Shown: positions 27,901-35,117 of the stretch, piece by piece
Layout: every line of letters starts with the position of its first letter
Position numbering within the stretch: position 1 is the first letter of the stretch
Program-made: the position numbers and the translations under genes
The notes under the pieces: generated by a model
The model's database searches: none
Told to the model about the DNA's origin: nothing
The model's input: only the letters and a program-made list of their open reading frames with translations
DNA from: Bacteriovoracaceae bacterium
GTDB taxonomy: Bacteria; Bdellovibrionota; Bacteriovoracia; Bacteriovoracales; Bacteriovoracaceae
Direction: 5' to 3'
NCBI GenBank assembly: GCA_016784965.1
Contig: JADHTQ010000001.1
Coordinates: 1-64,000 of the forward strand
DNA: 64,000 nucleotides

Positions 27901-29159
27901 TCAATAGTTGTTACATGCTCTGCCGCGGTTGGAATTGTTAGATAAATTATATCAAGGCCCGAATCGGCATTGCCGTCGTTTAATGAAAATATACCATTTT
28001 GCGAGGTTATGGAACCGGTACTACTTGTAGCGGTTATTTTTGATACATCTATGATATTGCTGTCACTGCTATCAATGGTAAATTGAATGTTCTTGGCATT
28101 ATCATAGGCACTTCCACCTTCATCAATAATAATCGAAAGCAGATGATTTGTGTCCTCAACCATTGTTTGAGCTGGTACGGCTTCACCACCTGGTGCAGTG
28201 ATTACCGGTGGATCAATTACTGGTGTAACTATTAAGTCAAAAGAGGTCGAACTCTGCCAGTTTGAGCCGCCAGTATCGCTAACATCAATAAATATTTTAA
28301 TTGGAGTAACCGATCCGTCTAAATTTGTGGTATGTGCATTAGCAGTAGGAATCACTCTAACTTTAAGTGGATATAATTGGGCACCTTGGGTCCCTTTTGG
28401 TATCTCATATACTCCTGGAGACCTGGTAGTTAGTGCACGTGAATTCCAAAAACCTCTGATACTGTTAAGTGGCGCTAGCGATAAATTGGAGCTTCTAAAT
28501 TTAACAAAAATCCGATCACTATCTTCATATGATCCTCCCCCCTCATCAATAGTAGCGTCATGGTAAGCCAAAGAGGTATCTTCATCAATAGTCTCTGTGC
28601 TTGTGGTTGTATTGACTGCAGTTGGCACATCATTCACCCTACGCCAAGTTACTTTAAAATCCTGATATGTCGGATATGTGGCACCACCTTCATTGCTTAG
28701 TTCTACCTTGAAGGTTGCGACACCATTAAAATCCCTATCGCGATCTGGCAGAATTAATACCTCAGTATTCGCCATAAAATCAGCACTTACTCCAACCGGA
28801 TCCTCTGTTGTATAGGTATTTCGTTTTACGCCATTGATATATACATCAAGGTTTTCATCAACAACATTTGGGTTTTGGGATGTAATTCTAATAGTTACGT
28901 TTTTATCGTCCTGAGTAACCCCACCACCTTCATCAACGGCAAGATCTAAAGCAACACTTTCACCTTCTGAAAGAACCTGGTCTAATATGTAGTTTCTAAT
29001 TACTGGATCTGAGGGACCAATTTTTTCTTTGTAGTACTCTTCAGGAGTTAGAGAATCTTCATCATTAGTGTCACCTTCATTTAAACTAACAGGTGGCAAG
29101 CACCCCCATAGCAGGAAGTGAAAAAGAAATGAAATAAGGACATAATAATTTTTAACCAT
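18918..29159 (-). CDS. Giant repeat lipoprotein with FGE-like and propeller domains
   Basis: Protein of 3413 aa with a lipobox (FLLWGC, Cys20) followed by Leu, so probably outer-membrane and surface-exposed. Residues ~60-2350 carry about 12 copies of a module around 110-190 aa long, each with a D-E-G-G-G motif followed by an acidic (E/D)D-x-Q segment, for example FSINVDEGGGSDEDYQ; these look like Ig/cadherin-type strands with acidic, possibly Ca-binding loops. Between ~1180 and 1840 a second, ~50-residue repeat type alternates (V-x-V-x-G ... W ... G-x-V-x-Y). A fibronectin-III-like segment follows (~2440-2640), then an FGE-sulfatase-like domain from ~2650 (QDVVGNVREWT near 2903). LVIVD-type propeller repeats occupy ~3050-3355, and the final GFRCIK strand closes the FGE fold. 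An adhesion role is inferred. Confidence 0.88.
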   Translation of the reverse strand: MVKNYYVLISFLFHFLLWGCLPPVSLNEGDTNDEDSLTPEEYYKEKIGPSDPVIRNYILDQVLSEGESVALDLAVDEGGGVTQDDKNVTIRITSQNPNVVDENLDVYINGVKRNTYTTEDPVGVSADFMANTEVLILPDRDRDFNGVATFKVELSNEGGATYPTYQDFKVTWRRVNDVPTAVNTTTSTETIDEDTSLAYHDATIDEGGGSYEDSDRIFVKFRSSNLSLAPLNSIRGFWNSRALTTRSPGVYEIPKGTQGAQLYPLKVRVIPTANAHTTNLDGSVTPIKIFIDVSDTGGSNWQSSTSFDLIVTPVIDPPVITAPGGEAVPAQTMVEDTNHLLSIIIDEGGSAYDNAKNIQFTIDSSDSNIIDVSKITATSSTGSITSQNGIFSLNDGNADSGLDIIYLTIPTAAEHVTTIDGPVTISIKASNDDDSFTWETTESFELTVSEFNDPPYVLNYQGSEFETMAEGTTLTHNMVTSEGGGSSEYYQSMKILVVSNNQNIIRGSDISILWKDSPCVSPSATANTFTCNLPDGTVNSLINLMKINIRPDEDVHTQNTGAIKLDVYVRDSDTAGNPSTEDPNTSFFVTINKVDDVPTLVAAVADATVEEDENVNFSINVDEGGGSDEDYQYVKVKITSNYSGDAAVGISLQDGNNIYTTTEAVNASAHTQNISVAISPPYVGYNGTLSYTVSLDDFRGAYTIVDNFFVTWTPVESPPSIDANDATVSIQEDGIIAGLSFNIDEGGGIPEDNQTLVVRVYSGDQNIIDYNDIVATWRFGEVLTVGACSNSAFSRQEDCTAPYTWTTGECVENLSDTTSAACLAAGRTWAKIFTVADMDNNAASYPLLLNILPTENFHTSGSTIPLNVDVSDEDGYRAAGDYWKANDVVNIEIIAVDDDPVFVSAEPNDRYPVDGQTLVEGESISFNLIVDEGGGATDIEENNQEITIVFVSSDTGVVDHNSNDIIMVDSNDFTRLDNKFTLTTTAGQSDDDLNVLVTVTPKQEVGYNGAIELSVGLSEDGGSTVEVIRNVIISWDPNEDLATIVNMQDVNDVDMTIQGGELLDNYLFQVDEGGGVDENNQMLYVAVRSSIPDRVQNSDITLSWGQNELFRYAGDVDRNIFIIGDTNYDANSQSLSLKVAPDTDGELSKTITRVEDYDPEIFYRGDVNVTERFFLYDNGNNTNYTISADFVERIIEVKIKNETIDPGSYSLSTPNTITINSGIGVGYINEDIFVEYRANSLDYILELPHDHIHKESIVLKVDGVTVDANQWEFTDVRSPGPDTLTLKGPNRGDVTLDYDVIHTTTLNQNTNTAYRGQRPVTAEDHGGYLNAGVSFDLSCLASGECTTGEDKIDDMSMTIGGTSYDANFQLDNDTFEVTVDPSIDPLLEGNQILINYNIESNDVAVALFHDDVISDSLAVYMDGNVYVPPAQWTLNSTNSPDSLTLASDIIDAGNIVVFYDTYHDANQWNSDIIYPASSPDPIQVELPDNNVSETSISVAIGPNSIDVGSWNLSRQDYPLGDIVTLNAGLPSTGDVVVTYKYPTPPYVTLSLFVEDYLPGAEGDAPIILGADASPYTSFRMKIKKDFPAISYPELGITFDEETAYETNAFSVDANTLMVGDIDTAPLAIKIIISDTNILPIDGVTPKWGTKNFTRDSADPTVFLVGYDGGEQGETIDASTDSIYLTITPPVNSFTSYSEVYDQDTQYASSTLTLDTTYQASDDNQVVTLSGENIDVGSIAVSIDDDGIDEGMYTSFNAATRDLLVFKDIPDAVVDSPMNIRWSLYAPSTQITLGDEFINYDSLKVKINTRVLNTQEWTKTSVGTAAGEIFVHGGLGENGEITASYNRLESDVSPNQLELEIWISGDGGVNWSPKSEKLYIDIISVNDPPFIVNPNVLTSNPNVLEEISVAEGNDQLFNLVVDEGGEDNEDWQEVTASITCQARCSHPEHVFDNANDIRIDGADVNTITTSTGDDSADQTTFAIRILRPDDDFSNIDPNSEFTDPNQGAIDCTIRLTDNGRDPNSRTYSVALNWDANDDLPTIADADTNLLRIRPMGQDANFLLKVDEGGGVNEDYQNLKIKVVEYDSNLIDSSDIKFSWNGTPAVALPTGGFSLADGNDDANDANVVVNIATKALASRGGPSRLTVELTDDVDWSRAQQHTFWVEIDNNDPTITRITSDANINIDEGTMAEHIFRIDEGDLNEGDESGQGVSVKVEISDEAVPLSNVMLRWGENAISRSDTNINDDPNAFVVFYNVDGESDANTAELKINFIPETFAVANDINIKISVSDDGGLTWEDSLDYDVNIIPFNNLPTITNIATQTTNENTEILGLKVKIDEGGGDDEEIQEMSVKIYSSDEALFPLENIKANRNGAAEISFDGEYQSLGDGTTESDIELTIDLLPASAQSGGATITVEVRDSGEDPNVGRMEFTVFVEQLNLVHNGWSQVYSVGPRQDMLGATVTDEQFRIIGTDRDANTFTFSGDVTEKFLPKTKLHVIHSTGNDTPPDDGYTIETSEVVDSNTLLTVSGLAIPSTSQDGRGYNDDSSAQVRFAWNEMGLDNATISGWNVYRISPAGSFEQRPSGSPGEGDFSEPLNNTPLDANTRSYIDSDVAENTTYAYQVRPIIDGIATGTVDNALTTLKVEVPGANEALVHRWMANIDMCARIGELTDSSNNYRCEYIGPGNTSEMYYDLGRSIIVDRYEAGCKYSNSDYCNADGGGEAGGCIGTDVDDPNDPATKVINFKNSEDENAIYYSRSSGKCYINKAADANDVWQPINGESGLASNAPFLPPITQVSRSDADTLCSSKFLPTRKQQMAYSSWSSTLDDAAISTLETGATLNTVSGCNTNEASGVLFNSINFAHNAYVDTISGSSSNNIRSLATGSKATRMCTSRYGIQDVVGNVREWTKDSVDCSGSEGEICMLSASTIPFNDTLDSGAAYNFDSRFGPCADSILNSDGSEGSDDWCDTEERSALGTWAFADTSFANNDATKFFAPLGLPGDDDITTYYTYQLIGADDVLGITAAQLHEDIISVNALRLKGLTLDSNVVLTEVSDSNYVTTNSTVTIAAINNNYAVTADDTNLIIINTKLTGTDTNVVFQSSIDLGNVINDVDVYSSSLILAATEGGLKSIRIDTSMVPSLINTYDPNFTEVEKVVVDSTKNSAYIYREEDPRELHIVDISDPNAMTARGTYTPSQSIQSIDYLGDYIYFVTDDNLVPLNISDPSNPQVGVFYNDVDNGKDFEFRDLIVEASNIYAVSATTDDFLIFELTDPDKPIFYSSMNSSIAPVHMAKDGDYVIIAGGDDIAAIDVSNVTVPVEETSTTIPPASFQQLVINNEVVYLATGSGNQVRFINIYERNLAPSIEYTGVGYFTTGGSYTSGGNTAGVYTIEVLPENDNSEVFTGFRCIKNADSRVDD

Positions 29160-29445
29160 GTCTATATTTTCTCCCCACCTATAAAATTATCCCACCTTCA
29201 TTATCGGTTTTTGTGAATAATAACTTTAAAATCAATTAGTTAATTAGGGTAGATTAGTATATATCAACAGCGCGATAGAGGGGTGTTATCTGCCCAAGTG
29301 CCAATAAATCTTGACAATTTTACCATGTGATTTATGGTCATCACTTCCTGCCTAATGAAAACGAGCAGTTGTAAATAATATGACGGTGGCTTAAAATTTA
29401 AACACATGCTTATAAGTAGATGATTGTTTGAATAATGGGACTGCC

Positions 29446-30909
29446 ATGAATATGAGATTAATGCTAATAATAATAACAATAATATATTTAACATCCAATA
29501 TCACACCACTAGGAGCAAAAGTAGAGATCAGTGAAGACTTGATTGTAAATTTAATTCAAAAAAGCCCACCAACCATCCAAAAGCTTAAAGCATCACTGCT
29601 ACAGCAAAAATATAATGTAAATAGCTTTAAAGAGGCATTTTCTTGGAAACTAAAAATGGGTGGCACTTATGACAAAAGCACAGAGTATCCCTTCAGCGAA
29701 TACGCCCCCGTTACAGACCAAGCGACAACACTCTCAGTTGGAGCGACAAGACCTCTTATTAATGGCATGAATGTTGCTGCAAACATATTTACAGGTCAAG
29801 TAAGCAATACATATCTAAGTGATGCTACAACCTCAGGGGTGACTGTGCAATTTGCAATGGACCTACATAAGGATCTATTGGGCAAAATCAGCAAAACTAA
29901 ATTAAATCTTTTACACCTTTTTCAGGAAAAAGAAAGTTTGCTAAATAAGATTCGGGTACATGCTTTTTATCAAGAAATCAGAAAACTATATTGGAATATG
30001 GTAGCAAATAACGAGTCACTCAATGTTACAAAAAAGCTGCTAAAAACTTCTATCAGACAGTCAAAAAATGCTAAAAAGAGAATGGCAGATTCTGTTGCCG
30101 ATTCAGGTGAGGTTGCTCGCTATGAATCTCAAGTGGCTTCAAGACGAGCAAGTATTGTCTACTTTGACTATCTTATGAAGGCACCTCAAAGAGCGATTAA
30201 AGAATACTTACCTGAGTTAAAAGATGAATTACTGTCTCTTTTGCCCTATACTTTAGAGACCACCATTTCCAATTTTTTAATTTGTACCAGTATTATTAAA
30301 AATGTTAATCATGTACCCTTAGAATATACACTGTATGATGAAGTAATTAATATCCTCAAAAAACAGCACATTGCTAGTGATAAAATAACAAATAGCCACA
30401 CAGACTGGGATTTAAGTTTAACTTCACAAGTTCAAACTACCGGAAAAGATTATGAGTACCTTGACTCTTTTGGCAAATTGATTAACGAAGCAAAGGTAAA
30501 CTACTCTGTGGGTATAAACTTCAATATGCCACTTGGTGGAAAAGTTAAAACTACTAGAGATACAAAAAGATTACTTGAGAGGTTGCGCTACGATTCAGAA
30601 ATAGTTGCAATCGAAGGAAAACTTAGCGCCTATCATCACCAAGTTGTTGAATCGATAACCTTACTGCAACAAGTGATGATTCATCAAGTGACAAACTCTG
30701 CTAAGTTGGCCCATAGTCTTAAAATTGCCCAAAAAAAATATAACCAAGCCCGAATTCCTGTGCGAGATTTAATCAATGACCAAGATGCTCTTTTAGAAAG
30801 CAACCTAAGTGAGATCAAAACCAAACTAATGATTATTACTACTCTACTAGAGTACTTTTCTGTTTTCACAGAAACTCCATGTGAGCTCAACAGGAAAATT
30901 AAGCTATGA
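29446..30909 (+). CDS. TolC-family outer membrane efflux protein
   Basis: About 487 aa with a signal peptide (MNMRLMLIIITIIYLTSN, cleavage near LGAKVE). The frame is also open to a TTG at 29428, but ATG at 29446 gives a normal signal sequence. The rest shows the TolC plan: helical stretches with small periodic residues (KLNLLHLFQEKESLLNKIR, HQVTNSAKLAHSLKIAQKKY) separated by strand segments (SVGINFNMPLGGKVKTTRD). Such proteins form the trimeric outer-membrane duct of tripartite pumps. Its stop overlaps the RND gene start by 4 nt, so the two are translationally coupled. Confidence 0.85.
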   Translation: MNMRLMLIIITIIYLTSNITPLGAKVEISEDLIVNLIQKSPPTIQKLKASLLQQKYNVNSFKEAFSWKLKMGGTYDKSTEYPFSEYAPVTDQATTLSVGATRPLINGMNVAANIFTGQVSNTYLSDATTSGVTVQFAMDLHKDLLGKISKTKLNLLHLFQEKESLLNKIRVHAFYQEIRKLYWNMVANNESLNVTKKLLKTSIRQSKNAKKRMADSVADSGEVARYESQVASRRASIVYFDYLMKAPQRAIKEYLPELKDELLSLLPYTLETTISNFLICTSIIKNVNHVPLEYTLYDEVINILKKQHIASDKITNSHTDWDLSLTSQVQTTGKDYEYLDSFGKLINEAKVNYSVGINFNMPLGGKVKTTRDTKRLLERLRYDSEIVAIEGKLSAYHHQVVESITLLQQVMIHQVTNSAKLAHSLKIAQKKYNQARIPVRDLINDQDALLESNLSEIKTKLMIITTLLEYFSVFTETPCELNRKIKL

Positions 30910-33900
30910 AAACTCTGGCAAAATTTTTTATCAACAACTACAAGTTAACAATAGTGATCTCTGCTTTTATGGTAGTTTATGGATGGATGGGAATCAATAC
31001 GATGAATTCAGAAAGTTTCCCTTCTGTCGATATTGGTGTTGCCATTATCACAACGTCTTACGACGGAGCATCCGCTGAAGATATAGAGATTAAAATCACC
31101 AAGCCCATAGAGGATGAGGTTCGAAGTGTAAGTGGTGTAAAAGATGTGAAGTCAGTTTCTCAGTCCGGGCTTAGTACTATCGTTGTGCGACTAGATATTG
31201 ACAATGTTGATGTCGAAAGTGTTATGAGTGATCTTCAAAAAGCAGTAGATCGCGTATCAAACCTCCCTTTTGATCTGGGAGATCCTCCCAAGTTTAAAGA
31301 GCTAAATTCCGAAGAGTTTCCCGTTGTTGAAATTGCAATTAAAGGTAGCAACATTGGTCGTTTCAGAGACTTGGCCGCAGATGAGCTTAAAGATGAAATT
31401 GAAGACATTAAAGATGTATTAAGTATCCAGTTTACAGGATTTGTTAAAAGGGCATTTCAAGTAGAACTTGATACTCAAAAGCTTAAAAAATATCACATCG
31501 GAATTGATGAAGTATTATCAAAGATAAAACATAGAAACGTAAATCGCCCTGCAGGACATATTAAAGATGACTCCAAGCAAACTTTATTGAGAGTCGAAGG
31601 AAAAATTAAAAGTAATAAAGACCTTGAAAATATTTTAATCCGTTCTAATTTTTCTGGGCAGAAAATCTACCTACGAGATGTAGCAAATATTCTTGACGAT
31701 GAAGAAGAAAAGAAGATAATAACCAGATTAAATGGGGAAGAGTGTACCCTTTTAATTATAAACAAAAAAGGTGGTGCAGATACAATTTCTCTAGTTAAAA
31801 TGATTATGAAAAAAATTAAAATCTTTAACAAGAGATACCAGAACAAACTCACCACTAAAATTTATCACAATGAGGGTCTGGAAGTAAAAAACCGACTGGA
31901 AGTGCTTTTTAGTAATGCCATAAGTGGCCTAGTATTAGTCATTATTTTTCTACTCCTATTTTTACCGGGAAAAATTGGTGTAGTCGCAAGTTTTTCTCTT
32001 CCACTAGCAGTTTTAACCACATTTGGTGCCATGTTTAGTTTGGGAATGAACCTAAATGCTGTAACAATTTTGGCATTAGTGATTGCCTTAGGTATGTTGG
32101 TTGACAACAGTGTAGTTATCAGTGAAAACTTTAACCGCCTAAGAAGTGAAGGTGAAAACCTTCTTGAAGCTGCCTTAGACTCTGTAGCGCAACTTTGGCT
32201 ACCAATCACAGCAACGGCATTTACAACTATCGCCACCTTTCTTCCCATGTTAGTCACTAGGGGTGTAATGGGTGAGTTTATAAAAAACATACCAATCGTC
32301 GTTACATTCGCACTTTTAATTAGTCTTCTTGAGAGTTTTTTCTTGTTGCCTATGAGATTAGTAAAAGTTGAAAAATTGTTTGGCAAAAACAAACAAGATA
32401 AAACTACAAAACATGACTGGTTTGAACCCATTGCTGATAAATTTGAATGGCTGATGAGCAAGTTTGTCAGACAAAGATACATCGTCGCATTTGTATTTAT
32501 AATAACTGTTTCATTTTCTTTATACATAATTGTTAAAATTAATAAATTCATTTTATTCCCTGCAGAAGAAACAAAAATGTATTTTGTGCGTTTTCAAACG
32601 CCCAGAGGGACAGTGCTTAAAAAAACTGATCAAGTGCTTACTAGGCTAATGAGTGATATAAAAAACAAAATGGGAGATAAAGTTGAGCATATTGTAGGTA
32701 GGGCCGGAACCTCTTCTATGGGAGTTATTGATCCAAGAGGAAAGGTCGGCAACAATGCCGGTGTAATCACCATATATGTTAGTGACTACGTAAAATTTAA
32801 TTACCCCCACACAGAAATATTAAACACTTTGCGCTCTATTAATACTGATTATGTTAACAAAATAAATTTTGAAGCACAGATCAACGGTCCTCCAGTGGGC
32901 GACCCCATCAATGGAAAGTTTCGTTCAAATAATATGGAGGCCCTTACAGAGCTAGTGGACAAGGTTATCATTGACTTAAACAAGGTTAACGGAGTTTTTG
33001 ATATTCAGTTAGATGACGTTGTTGGAGATGATCAGATATACATAGACATAAACCACGTCAAAGCCGACAGGTTAGGGCTAAACGTAGACCTTATCAGCAA
33101 CACTATTAAAACGGCGATATCCGGAAAAAAAATATCCGATGTTAATTTAAATAATAAGGACGTAGACTTATTCGTTCGGTTTGGTCCAAGCTATCGCCGC
33201 AGCGTTGATGACTTAAAATCAATTAAGATTATGGACAAAAGAGGCAACTTGATATCACTAGGAGATCTTGCTAGTTTTCGCAAAGAGGAGGGATCCATTC
33301 AAATAAAGAGGTTTGACTATAAAAGAACGAAAACATTAACGGCTAATGTCGATGAAAAAATAATTACAGCATTTGAAGCTACTGGTGAACTTAAAAAAAT
33401 ATATGCAAAGTATGAATCACTCTACCCAGAAGTTTCATTAGTATTTGGTGGGATGGAGGAGACCACCAAGGAATCACTAGAAAGCTTATTCCAAGCACAA
33501 ATCTTATCGCTAATTGGTGTGTTTGGACTTTTAGTTTTTGTCTTTGGCAGTTACCTACGTCCTATAATTATTATGAGCACTATCCCTTTAGGGTTTTTAG
33601 GATTTTCAGTTGCATTCTACTTTCATGATAAACCCACCAGCTTTTTATCATTAATTGGAATGGTGGGCCTTGGTGGTATTATAGTCAATTCTGGCATAAT
33701 TCTAATTAGTTTTATTGATAATATGATTGATAGTGGGCACATGTCACTGGAGCAGGCCCTTGTAAAAGCTTCCAGGATAAGACTACGAGCTGTTTTAGTA
33801 ACATCTCTAACCACAATAAGTGGTCTAATGCCTACCGCGTACGGAATCGGTGGATCTGACGCCATTTTAATTCCCATGACCATGGCAATGGCCTGGGGAT

Positions 33901-34037
33901 TAACTAGCGGCACAATATTAACCTTAGTTTGGGTACCTTGTGCCTACGCCATTTTGGAAGACTTCAATCAACTTGTAAAAAAGATCTTCCAATTTAACAA
34001 ACAAAGACTCATAGAGAGTGAAGCCTGTAGTGATTAA
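30906..34037 (+). CDS. RND-family efflux transporter
   Basis: Protein of 1043 aa, the normal length for an AcrB/MdtB-type proton-driven pump. One membrane helix is followed by a periplasmic porter domain (PSVDIGVAIITTSYDGASAE, SVSQSGLSTIVVRLDI), helices 2-6 with GMLVDNSVVISENF in helix 4, a second periplasmic half, and helices 7-12 (GMVGLGGIIVNSGIILISFI, TTISGLMPTAYGIGG). It exports lipophilic or toxic molecules with the TolC-like partner encoded just before it. No HlyD-type adaptor gene is adjacent, although adaptors are usually in the operon. The substrate cannot be read from the sequence. Confidence 0.93.
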   Translation: MKTLAKFFINNYKLTIVISAFMVVYGWMGINTMNSESFPSVDIGVAIITTSYDGASAEDIEIKITKPIEDEVRSVSGVKDVKSVSQSGLSTIVVRLDIDNVDVESVMSDLQKAVDRVSNLPFDLGDPPKFKELNSEEFPVVEIAIKGSNIGRFRDLAADELKDEIEDIKDVLSIQFTGFVKRAFQVELDTQKLKKYHIGIDEVLSKIKHRNVNRPAGHIKDDSKQTLLRVEGKIKSNKDLENILIRSNFSGQKIYLRDVANILDDEEEKKIITRLNGEECTLLIINKKGGADTISLVKMIMKKIKIFNKRYQNKLTTKIYHNEGLEVKNRLEVLFSNAISGLVLVIIFLLLFLPGKIGVVASFSLPLAVLTTFGAMFSLGMNLNAVTILALVIALGMLVDNSVVISENFNRLRSEGENLLEAALDSVAQLWLPITATAFTTIATFLPMLVTRGVMGEFIKNIPIVVTFALLISLLESFFLLPMRLVKVEKLFGKNKQDKTTKHDWFEPIADKFEWLMSKFVRQRYIVAFVFIITVSFSLYIIVKINKFILFPAEETKMYFVRFQTPRGTVLKKTDQVLTRLMSDIKNKMGDKVEHIVGRAGTSSMGVIDPRGKVGNNAGVITIYVSDYVKFNYPHTEILNTLRSINTDYVNKINFEAQINGPPVGDPINGKFRSNNMEALTELVDKVIIDLNKVNGVFDIQLDDVVGDDQIYIDINHVKADRLGLNVDLISNTIKTAISGKKISDVNLNNKDVDLFVRFGPSYRRSVDDLKSIKIMDKRGNLISLGDLASFRKEEGSIQIKRFDYKRTKTLTANVDEKIITAFEATGELKKIYAKYESLYPEVSLVFGGMEETTKESLESLFQAQILSLIGVFGLLVFVFGSYLRPIIIMSTIPLGFLGFSVAFYFHDKPTSFLSLIGMVGLGGIIVNSGIILISFIDNMIDSGHMSLEQALVKASRIRLRAVLVTSLTTISGLMPTAYGIGGSDAILIPMTMAMAWGLTSGTILTLVWVPCAYAILEDFNQLVKKIFQFNKQRLIESEACSD

Positions 34038-34194
34038 TCTTTTATGCGCTGACACGTAACTACATTGTGCGTAAATGACTCTGCAAACGAAGCCAACAAC
34101 AAGTTTCAACATGTTACAGTAAAATGGCAAACAGCACTAGTTTCTCATGATGTATTTAGAGCATAAAACCGGCCCAGTGCCCAAACAATTTTAG

Positions 34195-34217
34195 TTGCTA
34201 TTTACTGTAAATAACAA
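34195..34217. promoter_or_regulatory. 23-bp operator-like palindrome
   Basis: TTGCTATTTAC-T-GTAAATAACAA is an 11-1-11 inverted repeat with a single mismatch; its inner 15 bp (TATTTACTGTAAATA) are perfect. It lies 56 bp upstream of the first gene of the Lol-like ABC operon. The symmetry and size suit a dimeric helix-turn-helix repressor site. No regulator gene is adjacent. Confidence 0.45.
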
Positions 34218-34272
34218 TAATATTTTCATTTCAGTAATCAACACACTAACGTCATAACGCTTGGGAACTAAT

Positions 34273-35112
34273 ATGAATAACGAAGAAAACCAAGAAGAAA
34301 TAAATGCCATACCAACTTATTCACTACATAGTGTACAAACAAATTTCCCAGGTATGCAAAACCCTGTCATCATTATGCAGGATAATATGACCGAGGATAA
34401 TAACGGCACACCCGCTCCAGGTGTAAAAAACTATATTGAGCAAAAGTACCCTACTTTTAAAAAAGCCGCACAATCAACTTTTTCTAAAGAAGGTCTCACA
34501 GGTGTTGTCACAACTTGCAACAAGTTAACTTCTGAAAGCAAAAACTACTTGTCGGCGTTACCTATTAAGCAGTATGCATATAATAGCAGTCAATATTTAA
34601 AAAAAATTACTAACAAATTAATTTCAGATGCCGAAAGCAGTCCCTACCTACCTGCTCCAGTTGCAAGAAATTTTACTCAAGAAAATCTTAGAAGAGTAAG
34701 AAAAAAAATGGCCCTGGATCGAAGCATGGTAGTTGCTAGTTATCGTTTTAGTAGCGACACTTTTTCAAACCTTTATAAAAAGCTGGCCACTGGCAGCAAG
34801 ATCTACTTCACAGAACAATCCATAAAAGAGTTTGCAAGTAATAGATATAATGATCTAAAAGCAATCGGCACATTTTTTGCGAAACTTGCACACAAGATCA
34901 TTAGCAAGGTATGGTCTTTTCTAAAGGGCTTAACCCAAAAGGAAGATGACAATCCTTATAAAGGACAAGGTGAAGTTCAACTACGCAGCAATCTAGCAAG
35001 CACTATCGATAAAATTACTAAAAAGATTGATCGATTTGAGTCAAAACTAGATATCCAGATTAAAGACACCTATGACTGGGATAACCTCAGTGACGGTGCC
35101 TTTGCCTTTTAA
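34273..35112 (+). CDS. Helical cytosolic protein, unknown
   Basis: About 279 aa from the ATG at 34273, with GGGA six bases upstream; the frame also extends to a TTG at 34261. No family recognised. The N-terminus is acidic and Asn-rich (MNNEENQEEINAIPTYSL) and there is no signal peptide. Residues ~60-240 consist of amphipathic helices with regular Lys and Ser/Tyr (YNSSQYLKKITNKLISDAES, FFAKLAHKIISKVWSFLKGL), followed by a short predicted coiled coil. It is the first gene of the seven-gene operon that includes the ABC exporter, 5 nt before the cyclase-fold gene, so it may be a cytoplasmic accessory factor. Confidence 0.65.
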   Translation: MNNEENQEEINAIPTYSLHSVQTNFPGMQNPVIIMQDNMTEDNNGTPAPGVKNYIEQKYPTFKKAAQSTFSKEGLTGVVTTCNKLTSESKNYLSALPIKQYAYNSSQYLKKITNKLISDAESSPYLPAPVARNFTQENLRRVRKKMALDRSMVVASYRFSSDTFSNLYKKLATGSKIYFTEQSIKEFASNRYNDLKAIGTFFAKLAHKIISKVWSFLKGLTQKEDDNPYKGQGEVQLRSNLASTIDKITKKIDRFESKLDIQIKDTYDWDNLSDGAFAF

Positions 35113-35117
35113 TTTCG

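Noticed and set aside
28198-28566. 122-aa plus-strand frame within the giant lipoprotein gene
   Set aside because: It arises from repetitive DEGGG-module DNA and has no independent support.
29264-29494. 76-aa minus-strand frame overlapping the tolC start
   Set aside because: No Shine-Dalgarno or recognisable protein features; it overlaps the signal peptide of the TolC-like gene.
32095-32125. Asn instead of the second Asp in RND helix 4 (VDNSVV)
   Set aside because: A V-D-N variant is common in many functional RND pumps, so it is not evidence for an inactive protein.
31865-32551. 228-aa antisense frame within the RND pump gene
   Set aside because: Low-complexity, no ribosome-binding site; the sense strand encodes a highly conserved transporter.
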